From the NCBI GenBank assembly GCA_021823635.1, contig JAKANT010000150.1, forward strand, positions 1-5,519: a stretch of 5,519 nucleotides of DNA, read 5' to 3'. The notes under the pieces were generated by a model. That model was not told the DNA's origin. It saw only the letters and a list, made by a program, of their open reading frames with translations, and made no database searches. Below, piece by piece: positions 1 to 5,462 of the stretch (positions within the stretch are counted from its first letter, which is position 1; every line of letters starts with the position of its first letter). This DNA comes from Pseudomonadota bacterium. GTDB taxonomy: Bacteria > Pseudomonadota > Gammaproteobacteria > Burkholderiales > Burkholderiaceae_F. The position numbers and the translations under genes were made by a program.

Positions 1-1
1 C

Positions 2-1180
2 AGCCTCGCGCTGGCCGGCCTCGCGGCGTCGGCGCAACCGGCCGCGACGCGCGCCCTGGAGTCCTACGACCGGGCGCTGGTCGCGGCGGTGGCCGCGCTC
101 GTGCTGTTGGGTGCGGTGATGGTGTACTCGGCGTCGGTGTCGCTGGCCGACTCGCCGCGCTACCAGGTCGGGCCGACGCACTTCCTGTGGCGTCACCTGG
201 CGGCGCTCGCGCTCGGCACCGTGGCGGCGGCGATCGCCTTCAGCGTGCCGATGAAGCGGTGGGAGGAACTGGCGCCGTGGATCTTCGTCGGCGTGCTGCT
301 GCTGCTGGTGGCGGTGCTGTTCGTCGGCCGCGGCGCGCTCGGCGCGCGGCGCTGGATCGCGGCGGGCGGCTTGAACCTGCAACCGTCCGAACTGATGAAG
401 GTGGCGGGCCTGCTGTACGCGGCCAGTTTCACGGTGCGCAAGCAGGACTACATGCACCACTTCGGCAAGGGCTTTCTGCCGCTGGCGACCGTGATCGCGA
501 TCATCGGCGCGCTGCTGCTGCGGCAGCCGGACTTCGGTGCGTTTGCCGTGATCGCGGTGATCTGCATGGGGATTCTTTTCCTCGGCGGCGCCAACGCGCG
601 GCTGTTCCTCGCGCTCGGCGCCACGCTGGCGGCCACGCTGGCGGTGATGATCTTCACCGCCGATTACCGCATGCGGCGGCTGTTCGGCTTTCTCGACGTG
701 TGGGAGGGCGACCGGCCGCTGCGCGAGACCTATCAGCTCTCGCATTCGCTGATTGCCTTTGGCCGCGGCGAGTGGTTCGGCGTCGGGCTGGGCCGCAGCG
801 TCGAGAAGCTGCACTACCTGCCGGAAGCGCACACCGACTTCATCTTCGCCGTGATCGGCGAGGAGCTGGGCCTGGCCGGAGTGCTGACCGTGGTCGTCCT
901 GTACTACTGGCTGGTGAAGCGGGCGTTCGAGATCGGCCGCCAGGCGATCGCGCTGGAGCGCACCTTCGCCGGCCTGGTGGCGCAGGGCGTGGGACTGTGG
1001 ATCGGCGTGCAGGCGTTTTTCAACATGGGAGTGGCCACCGGCATCCTGCCCACGAAGGGGCTGACGCTGCCGTTCATCAGCTACGGCGGTTCGGCCTTGC
1101 TGGCGTCGCTGGCGGCGGTCGGCCTGCTGCTGCGGGTCGATCGCGAAAACAGGATCCTCATGCGCGGAGGGCGCGTATGA
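2..1180 (+). CDS. ftsW: Peptidoglycan glycosyltransferase FtsW (SEDS family), 5' partial
   Basis: FtsW is the SEDS-family integral membrane glycosyltransferase that polymerises lipid II into septal glycan with its partner class B PBP (FtsI). The frame is open from the first bases of the window. The segment ESYDRALVAAV just before TM1 is typical FtsW, so the true start lies upstream. The in-frame GTG at 89 would cut into TM1 and is not a credible start. 392 residues are visible, almost the whole protein. Visible SEDS marks are VMVYSAS at the end of TM1, GARRWI and LQPSE-MK (Glu codon 389-391), TVRKQDYM, AFGRGEWFGVGLG, and YLPEAHTDFIFAVIGEELG. The Asp codon in that last motif (836-838) corresponds to the proposed catalytic Asp. 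GILPTKGLTLPFISYGGSALL and the Burkholderiales-style C-terminus NRILMRGGRV follow. Many hydrophobic segments fit about ten TM helices. The stop overlaps the murG start by ATGA. Confidence 0.97.
   Translation, partial: SLALAGLAASAQPAATRALESYDRALVAAVAALVLLGAVMVYSASVSLADSPRYQVGPTHFLWRHLAALALGTVAAAIAFSVPMKRWEELAPWIFVGVLLLLVAVLFVGRGALGARRWIAAGGLNLQPSELMKVAGLLYAASFTVRKQDYMHHFGKGFLPLATVIAIIGALLLRQPDFGAFAVIAVICMGILFLGGANARLFLALGATLAATLAVMIFTADYRMRRLFGFLDVWEGDRPLRETYQLSHSLIAFGRGEWFGVGLGRSVEKLHYLPEAHTDFIFAVIGEELGLAGVLTVVVLYYWLVKRAFEIGRQAIALERTFAGLVAQGVGLWIGVQAFFNMGVATGILPTKGLTLPFISYGGSALLASLAAVGLLLRVDRENRILMRGGRV
1166..1171 (+). promoter_or_regulatory. Shine-Dalgarno of murG
   Basis: GGAGGG lies 5 bases before the murG ATG at 1177, inside the last ftsW codons. 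It supports the ATGA-overlap start over internal alternatives. Confidence 0.75.
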
Positions 1181-2259
1181 GGCACCTGACGGTGGTCGCG
1201 GCCGGCACCGGCGGGCACGTGATGCCGGGGCTCGCGGTGGCGCGGCTGCTGGCCGCACGCGGCTGGAGCGTCTCGTGGCTCGGCACGCGCGCCGGCATGG
1301 AGCGCGCGCTGGTTGCGCCGCACGGCTTTGCCTTCGACGCGATCGACTTCGCCGGATTGCGCGGCAAGGGGTGGAAGGGGTTCGCTTTCGGCGGCATGCT
1401 ACTGCTGCGCGCCTTGGCGCAAAGCCGTCGCTTGCTCGCGGCGCGGCGCCCCACCATCGTGTTTTCCACCGGCGGCTATGTGGCGGTGCCGGCGGGGTTG
1501 GCGGCGGCCTCGCTGGGCACGCCGCTCGTGCTTCTGAACGCGGACGCGGCGCCGCTGCTGTCGATGCGGCTGCTCAGATCGTTGGCGGCGGCGATCTTCT
1601 GCGGCTTCGACGGCGCGGCGGCACGGCTGGCCGGTGACAAGGCGCTGGTCACCGGCAACCCGGTGCGCGAGGAGATTGCGAAGGTGCCGGCGCCGGCGCT
1701 TCGCTACCGCGACCGCAGCGGGCCGCTTTCGCTGCTGGTGGTCGGCGGCAGCCTCGGCAGCCAGGTGCTGAACGAGACCGTCGCCGCCGCGCTGGCAGTG
1801 CTCGAGCCGCACGCGCGGCCGCGCGTCGTGCATCAATGCGGCGCGGCCCACCTGGAGGCCACGCGCGCCGCGTATCGGGCCGCCGGCGTTGAGGCCGAAG
1901 TAGTGCCGTTCATCGACGACATTGCGGCGCGCTACGCCGCCGCCGACGTCGTGCTGTGCCGCTCCGGCGCGATCACGGTGGCCGAGCTATGTGCGGCCGG
2001 GGTGCCGGCGCTGCTGGTGCCGCTGGTCGTAAGGACCACTGCGCATCAGCGTAGCAACGCGGAATTCCTCGCCCGCCACGGCGCCGCCATCCATCTGCCG
2101 CAGCAGGAGCTGACCGCCGAGCGGCTGGCGCAGGTGCTGCGCGGACTGACCCGCGAGCGCTTGGCCGCGATGGCCGAGCGCGCCCGCGCGCTGGGCAAAC
2201 CGGAGGCGACGAAGCGGGTTGCGGACGCGATCGAGCACATCGCGGAGGCGGCGCGATGA
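1177..2259 (+). CDS. murG: UDP-GlcNAc:undecaprenyl-PP-MurNAc-pentapeptide GlcNAc transferase (MurG)
   Basis: MurG is a peripheral GT-B enzyme on the inner face of the cytoplasmic membrane. It adds GlcNAc from UDP-GlcNAc to lipid I, giving lipid II. The product has 360 residues, the normal family length. The N-domain shows the glycine loop AAGTGGHV (about 8-15), RGKG (62-65) and GGY (99-101). The C-domain shows VVGGSLGS (188-195), VPFIDD, and CRSGAITVAEL (261-271), whose Glu270 matches the ribose-binding Glu of E. coli MurG. A Gln-containing stretch at HQRSN (290-294) follows. The segment that reads HEQN in most MurG proteins is here LNAD (120-123) followed by AAP. I recall the same NADAA wording in MurG of some Burkholderiales, so this is probably a lineage variant, not damage. 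The start was chosen from the SD and the 4-base overlap with ftsW. The stop overlaps the next ATG. Confidence 0.96.
   Translation: MRHLTVVAAGTGGHVMPGLAVARLLAARGWSVSWLGTRAGMERALVAPHGFAFDAIDFAGLRGKGWKGFAFGGMLLLRALAQSRRLLAARRPTIVFSTGGYVAVPAGLAAASLGTPLVLLNADAAPLLSMRLLRSLAAAIFCGFDGAAARLAGDKALVTGNPVREEIAKVPAPALRYRDRSGPLSLLVVGGSLGSQVLNETVAAALAVLEPHARPRVVHQCGAAHLEATRAAYRAAGVEAEVVPFIDDIAARYAAADVVLCRSGAITVAELCAAGVPALLVPLVVRTTAHQRSNAEFLARHGAAIHLPQQELTAERLAQVLRGLTRERLAAMAERARALGKPEATKRVADAIEHIAEAAR
2244..2248 (+). promoter_or_regulatory. Shine-Dalgarno of the mini-ORF (probable ancestral murC RBS)
   Basis: GGAGG lies within the last murG codons, 7 bases before the ATG at 2256. It sits where the RBS of a directly coupled murC would be expected. 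It therefore probably served murC before the 119-base duplication pushed the functional start downstream. Confidence 0.65.
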
Positions 2260-2293
2260 GACACGCGGTGCGTCACATCCACTTCGTCGGCAT
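2256..2293 (+). repeat. Direct repeat, copy A (duplicated murC 5' end)
   Basis: This 38-base stretch begins at the ATG overlapping the murG stop. It matches the true start of murC (2375-2412) at 36 of 38 positions. The two differences are AGA versus AGG (codon 2) and CGT versus CGC (codon 6), both synonymous Arg changes with the A/T form in this copy. After 2293 the two copies diverge completely. Confidence 0.97.
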
Positions 2294-2378
2294 GCCGGGG
2301 GCGGGGCCCCGGCATCGTCACCCTGCGGCGCAGCCGATGCCGACGAAGCGAAGTGCGAGGGTGGAGAGCAACCGATGA
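2256..2378 (+). CDS. 40-residue mini-ORF between murG and murC; starts with a copy of the MurC N-terminus
   Basis: The ATG at 2256 overlaps the murG stop (ATGA) and has a GGAGG 7 bases upstream. The frame runs 40 codons to a TGA that overlaps the murC ATG at 2375, again as ATGA. Residues 1-12 (MRHAVRHIHFVG) equal MurC residues 1-12 exactly. The rest comes from an inserted 81-base segment and is Pro/Arg/His-rich (PRHRHP, PTKRSARVESNR), with no domain I recognise. The peptide carries only the first beta strand of the MurC Rossmann domain, so it cannot be a ligase. It may be a translated by-product, a leader peptide whose translation carries ribosomes to murC, or the remains of the old murC start. 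Translation is likely from the signals, but function is unknown. In some annotations it would be absent. Confidence 0.55.
   Translation: MRHAVRHIHFVGMPGAGPRHRHPAAQPMPTKRSARVESNR
2282..2348 (+). repeat. Outer inverted repeat across the insertion (12 bp arms)
   Basis: CTTCGTCGGCAT at 2282-2293 is the exact reverse complement of ATGCCGACGAAG at 2337-2348. The left arm lies in copy A of the murC start and the right arm in the inserted segment. The last two bases of the left arm are also used by the inner hairpin, so a combined fold would keep a 10-bp outer stem. The right arm extended to 2334-2348 is also a 15-base exact reverse complement of murC bases 2401-2415, so it has two competing partners. 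Confidence 0.85.
2292..2315 (+). repeat. GC-rich inner hairpin
   Basis: ATGCCGGGG (2292-2300) and CCCCGGCAT (2307-2315) form a perfect 9-bp stem with a 6-base loop (GCGGGG). It begins at the point where the duplicated murC sequence ends. No T-run follows, so it does not look like an intrinsic terminator. It sits inside the translated mini-ORF. Confidence 0.85.
2294..2374 (+). other. 81-base palindrome-rich insertion between two copies of the murC start
   Basis: This segment separates copy A from copy B of the murC start and belongs to neither murG nor murC. It holds the right part of the inner hairpin and CTGCG-G-CGCAG (2323-2333). It also holds a CACCCT/AGGGTG pair (2319-2324 with 2358-2363), an inverted copy of murC codons 9-14 (2334-2348) and a tandem CGAAG pair (2344-2353). 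It ends with the Shine-Dalgarno used by murC. The unit of 81 plus 38 bases is 119 bases. That equals 2 modulo 3, which with the absence of in-frame stops is what lets the mini-ORF end exactly on the murC ATGA. The palindrome density resembles small interspersed palindromic elements, but I do not recognise a named family. A template-switch event is an alternative origin. Confidence 0.8.
2363..2366 (+). promoter_or_regulatory. Shine-Dalgarno of murC, supplied by the insertion
   Basis: GGAG lies 8 bases before the murC ATG at 2375, inside the inserted segment. Together with the conserved N-terminus it fixes the murC start at 2375. The ribosome binding site of murC is therefore new sequence, not the one at the end of murG. 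Confidence 0.7.
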
Positions 2379-2412
2379 GGCACGCGGTGCGCCACATCCA
2401 CTTCGTCGGCAT
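2375..2412 (+). repeat. Direct repeat, copy B (functional murC 5' end)
   Basis: The first 38 bases of the functional murC reading frame, 36/38 identical to 2256-2293. This copy continues without a break into the glycine-rich GIGGSGM motif of MurC, so it is the working one. Confidence 0.97.
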
Positions 2413-3760
2413 CGGTGGCTCCGGCATGAGCGGCATCGCCGAAGTGCTGTTGAACCTGGGCTACACGGTGAGCGGCTCGGATGCCGCGGCCAACGCCGCC
2501 ACGCGGCGGCTGGCGCAGCTCGGCGCCCGCGTGGCGCTTGGCCATGCGGCGGAGAACGTCGCCGGTGCGGACGCGGTGGTGGTCTCGTCGGCGGTGAAGG
2601 CCGACAACCCCGAGGTGATGGCCGCGCGCGCCAAGCGCATTCCGGTCGTGCCGCGCGCGGTGATGCTGGCCGAGCTGATGCGGCTGAAGCAGGGCATCGC
2701 GATCGCCGGCACACATGGCAAGACCACCACCACCAGCCTGGTGGCGAGCGTACTCGCCGCCGGCGGCCTGGACCCGACCTTCGTGATCGGCGGCCGAGTC
2801 AACTCGGTCGGCGCCAACGCGCGGCTGGGCAGCGGCGAGTACATCGTGGTCGAGGCCGACGAATCCGACGCCAGCTTCCTGAACCTGATGCCGGTGATCG
2901 CGGTCGTCACCAACATCGACAACGATCACATGGAGACGTACGGCCACGATTTCGCGAAGCTCAAGGGAGCGTTCGTCGAGTTCCTGTCGCGGCTGCCGTT
3001 TTACGGCACCGCCGTGTTGTGCATCGACGACCGCCACGTGCGCGAGATCATGCCGTTCGTCTCCAAGCCGGTGCTGACGTACGGCTTCGCGCCCGAGGCG
3101 CAAGTGCGCGCGCTGGAGGCGCGGCCCGACGGCACCGCGATGCACTTTCGCGTCCTGCGCGAGGACGCCGCGCCGCTGGACGTGCGGCTGAACCTGCCGG
3201 GCGAACACAACGTGCGCAACGCCACGGCGGCGATCGCGGTCGGCACCCTGCTGGCGGTGCCGGATGCGGCGATGTTGCAGGCGCTCGCCTCGTTCACTGG
3301 CGTGGGCCGGCGCTTCGCCTGTCACGGCGATATCGCGATCGCCGGTGGCAGCTTCACGCTGATCGACGATTACGGCCACCATCCGGTCGAGATGGCGGCC
3401 ACGATCGCCGCCGCGCGCGGTGCCTTTCCCGGACGCCGCATCGTGCTGGCGTTTCAGCCGCACCGCTACACGCGCACGCGCGACTGCTTCGAGGATTTCG
3501 TGCGCGTGCTGTCCACCGTCGATGCGCTGCTGCTCGCCGAGGTCTATGCGGCCGGCGAGGCGCCGATCGTCGCCGCCGACGGCCGCGCGCTGGCGCGCGC
3601 GGTGCGGGTGGCCGGCAAGGTCGAGCCGGTGTTCGTCGAGACGGTGGACGAACTGCCGGCGGCGATCCTGGCCACCGCGCGGCCCGGCGACGTGGTGATC
3701 ACGATGGGTGCCGGCTCGATCGGCGGCGTGCCGGCGAAGTTGCTGGAGCGAGGTTCATGA
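2375..3760 (+). CDS. murC: UDP-N-acetylmuramate--L-alanine ligase (MurC)
   Basis: MurC is the cytoplasmic ATP-dependent ligase that adds L-Ala to UDP-MurNAc, the first step of stem peptide synthesis. The product has 461 residues, typical for the family. The Rossmann-like N-domain begins MRHAVRHIHFVGIGGSGMSG. The ATP P-loop GTHGKTTTT starts at 112 (Lys116). EADESD (160-165) and NIDNDHM (180-186) contribute metal and nucleotide contacts. HNVRNATAA (278-286), DDYGHHPVE (331-339) and FQPHRYTR (360-367) are MurC signatures, and ITMGAGSIGG lies near the C-terminus. The frame stays open upstream through the insertion, but the start at 2375 is fixed by the conserved N-terminus and a GGAG 8 bases before it. 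The first 38 bases are duplicated 119 bases upstream. Translation is probably coupled to the 40-codon ORF ending on its ATG. The stop overlaps ddl by ATGA. Confidence 0.97.
   Translation: MRHAVRHIHFVGIGGSGMSGIAEVLLNLGYTVSGSDAAANAATRRLAQLGARVALGHAAENVAGADAVVVSSAVKADNPEVMAARAKRIPVVPRAVMLAELMRLKQGIAIAGTHGKTTTTSLVASVLAAGGLDPTFVIGGRVNSVGANARLGSGEYIVVEADESDASFLNLMPVIAVVTNIDNDHMETYGHDFAKLKGAFVEFLSRLPFYGTAVLCIDDRHVREIMPFVSKPVLTYGFAPEAQVRALEARPDGTAMHFRVLREDAAPLDVRLNLPGEHNVRNATAAIAVGTLLAVPDAAMLQALASFTGVGRRFACHGDIAIAGGSFTLIDDYGHHPVEMAATIAAARGAFPGRRIVLAFQPHRYTRTRDCFEDFVRVLSTVDALLLAEVYAAGEAPIVAADGRALARAVRVAGKVEPVFVETVDELPAAILATARPGDVVITMGAGSIGGVPAKLLERGS
3745..3748 (+). promoter_or_regulatory. Shine-Dalgarno of ddl
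   Basis: GGAG lies 8 bases before the ddl ATG at 3757, within the last murC codons, and supports the 4-base overlap start. Confidence 0.6.
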
Positions 3761-4719
3761 GCGCGTACGACCCGAAATCGTTCGGCAAGGTCGGCGTGCT
3801 GTTCGGCGGCCGTTCGGCCGAGCGCGAGGTGTCGATCATGTCCGGCACCGGAGTGCTCGGCGCGCTGCGCGCGCGCGGCGTCGATGCGCACGCGTTCGAT
3901 CCCGGCACGCAATCGCTGGCCGAGTTGGAGGCGGCAAAGTTCGACCGCGTCTTCATCGCGTTGCACGGTCGTTTCGGCGAGGACGGCACGATCCAGGGCG
4001 TGCTGGAGACGCTGCGCATTCCATACACCGGCAGCGGCGTGCTGGCCTCGGCGACCGCGATGGACAAGATCGCCGCCAAGCGCATCTGGGAATGCGAGGG
4101 TCTGCCGACGCCCGCCTGGCAACGGGTGCACGCCGACACCGACTGGAAACGCGTGGTGGCCGAGCTGGGCGACGAGCTGATCGTCAAGCCGGCGCGCGAG
4201 GGCTCGACGCTGGGCATCACCAAGGTCGTCACGCACGACCACAACGAGCTGGCGCTGGCGTTCGAGGAAGCGGTCAGGTACGACGACGTCGTGTTCGTCG
4301 AGCAGCTGATCCGCGGCCGCGAACTGACCTGCGCGATCCTGGGCGAAGGCAGGAACGCGCGCGCGCTGCCGCTGATCGAGATCCGCGCCCCGGCCGACAA
4401 CTACGACTATCGGCACAAGTACTTCAGCGACGACACCGAGTATCTGTGCCCGGCGCCGCTGCCGGACGACTTGGCGGCCGAGATCAGCGCGCTCGCCGTG
4501 CGCGCGTACAACGCGCTCGGCGCGCGTGGCTGGGGGCGGGTCGACCTGATGCTGCACGTCGATGCACGTGGCGACCGACCCTACCTGCTGGAGCTGAACA
4601 CCGCGCCCGGCATGACCGGCCACTCGTTGGTACCGATCGCGGCCAAGGCGGTCGGCATCGGCTACGAGGAGCTGGTGCTGGAGATCCTGGCCCACGCCGC
4701 GTTGGGGGTGCGCGAGTGA
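3757..4719 (+). CDS. ddl: D-alanine--D-alanine ligase (DdlB type)
   Basis: This ATP-grasp ligase joins two D-Ala molecules into the dipeptide that MurF then adds to the UDP-MurNAc-tripeptide. It is cytoplasmic, and the position between murC and ftsQ is the classic ddlB place. The product has 320 residues, slightly longer than E. coli DdlB. Motifs in order: GGRSAEREVS (17-26; Glu22 equals catalytic Glu15 of E. coli DdlB), LHGRFGEDG (69-77), YTGSG (90-94), MDK (102-104) and KPAREGSTLG (144-153, with catalytic-type Ser150). YDYRHKYFSDDTEY has Tyr222 at the omega-loop Tyr position. RVDLM (Asp263) and ELNTAPGMTGHS (Glu279, Asn281) supply the magnesium ligands. All key residues are present. The start overlaps the murC stop and the stop overlaps the ftsQ GTG. 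The ddlB paralogue name is likely from context, but a second ddl cannot be judged here. Confidence 0.96.
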   Translation: MSAYDPKSFGKVGVLFGGRSAEREVSIMSGTGVLGALRARGVDAHAFDPGTQSLAELEAAKFDRVFIALHGRFGEDGTIQGVLETLRIPYTGSGVLASATAMDKIAAKRIWECEGLPTPAWQRVHADTDWKRVVAELGDELIVKPAREGSTLGITKVVTHDHNELALAFEEAVRYDDVVFVEQLIRGRELTCAILGEGRNARALPLIEIRAPADNYDYRHKYFSDDTEYLCPAPLPDDLAAEISALAVRAYNALGARGWGRVDLMLHVDARGDRPYLLELNTAPGMTGHSLVPIAAKAVGIGYEELVLEILAHAALGVRE

Positions 4720-5462
4720 ACGGTGTGCGGCTGATGACCTGGCTGGCGCGCGCGATGTTCGCCGCCGCCGCCGTCATCGTGCTGGTCGGGCTGGCGCGCT
4801 GGACGCTGGCGCGGCCGCTGTTCGACATTCGGCACATCGAGGTGCGCGGCGAGCTCACGCACGTCAGCGGCGCCGCGCTGCGCGCGGCGATCGCGGGTAA
4901 AGTGGGCGGCAATTTCTTCACCGTGCCGCTGCACGAGGCGCGGCGCGCCTTCGAGGCGGTTCCCTGGGTGGCGGCGGCATCGGTGCGCCGCGTCTGGCCG
5001 GACCGGCTGGTGGTCACGCTGCGCGAGCATCGCGCGCTCGGGCTGTGGAGCGACGGCCGGCTGCTGTCGGATCGCGGTCAACTGTTCGTGGCCAACGCGG
5101 CGGAGGCCGAGATCCACGGACCGCTGGCGCAGTTCGACGGACCGCCGCAGTATGCGGCCGAAGCGGCGCGGCGCTACTACGAATTCGCCGCCGCGCTGGC
5201 GCCGCTTGCGCTGGCGCCCTCTGGCATCGAGGTCTCGGAGCGCGCTTCGTGGAGCGTGATCACCGACGCCGGCCAGCGCTTCGAACTTGGGCGCGACGAT
5301 CCGCCGGGCCGACTGGATGATGCGCTGGCTCGGCTGGTCGCCGCCTATCCGGCGGTGGTGGCGTACCTGGGAGCCCCGCCGCGCCGGATCGATCTGCGCT
5401 ATCCAAACGGGCTGGCCGCGGCGCCGGCGAGAAACGCCAACACGGCAGCAGGTAAGTCATGA
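4716..5462 (+). CDS. ftsQ: Cell division protein FtsQ
   Basis: FtsQ is a bitopic inner-membrane divisome protein that links FtsA/FtsN-side signals to FtsB and FtsL in the periplasm. The product has 248 residues. A short cytoplasmic tail is followed by one TM helix (about 10-31). A POTRA domain (about 36-106) follows, with LFDIRHIEVRG, a GGNFFTV turn (64-70) and VPWV-ASVRRVWPDRLVVTLREH (82-105). The FtsQ beta domain ends in IDLRYPNGLA, the usual FtsB-facing C-terminal region. The start was taken as GTG at 4716, which overlaps the ddl stop (GTGA). An in-frame ATG at 4734 (codon 7) would still leave a complete TM helix and is a possible alternative. No good Shine-Dalgarno precedes either, only a G-run (GGGGG) before 4716, so initiation probably depends on coupling to ddl. 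The stop overlaps ftsA by ATGA. Confidence 0.95.
   Translation: MNGVRLMTWLARAMFAAAAVIVLVGLARWTLARPLFDIRHIEVRGELTHVSGAALRAAIAGKVGGNFFTVPLHEARRAFEAVPWVAAASVRRVWPDRLVVTLREHRALGLWSDGRLLSDRGQLFVANAAEAEIHGPLAQFDGPPQYAAEAARRYYEFAAALAPLALAPSGIEVSERASWSVITDAGQRFELGRDDPPGRLDDALARLVAAYPAVVAYLGAPPRRIDLRYPNGLAAAPARNANTAAGKS
5450..5452 (+). promoter_or_regulatory. Shine-Dalgarno of ftsA (weak)
   Basis: AGG within GCAGGT lies 6 bases before the ftsA ATG at 5459, in the last codons of ftsQ. It is short but well placed. Confidence 0.45.

Noticed and set aside
89..91. GTG as the start of ftsW
   Set aside because: It would remove the conserved YDRAL segment and part of TM1. The frame is open to the window edge, so the start is upstream.
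187..1176. Long open frame in the murG frame across ftsW
   Set aside because: Low-complexity Arg/Ala/Gly translation typical of a shadow frame in GC-rich DNA. ftsW in the other frame has full family motifs.
2292..2320. Rho-independent terminator between murG and murC
   Set aside because: The stem is strong but no T-run follows. It lies in a translated stretch, and murC is essential and downstream in the same operon.
2219..2374. N-terminal extension of MurC by reading upstream in its own frame
   Set aside because: The frame is open, but the extension runs through the murG tail and the insertion. MurC homologues begin at the MRHAVRHIHF equivalent, and a good Shine-Dalgarno sits just before 2375.
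2294..2374. Insertion sequence remnant
   Set aside because: No transposase fragment or recognisable IS terminal repeats are present, and the 38-base flanking repeat is far longer than IS target duplications.
2256..2378. Amino-acid-responsive (His) leader peptide
   Set aside because: Five His codons fall in the first 22, but three of them come from the duplicated MurC N-terminus. There is no run of His codons, no terminator/antiterminator pair and no link to histidine synthesis.
2318..3463. 381-codon open frame on the minus strand opposite murC
   Set aside because: Composition (His/Arg/Gln/Val-rich) and the exact opposition to murC codons indicate a shadow frame.
3544..4695. 383-codon open frame on the minus strand opposite ddl
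   Set aside because: Antisense shadow of a GC-rich gene with no recognisable domain or RBS. The ddl frame carries every catalytic motif.
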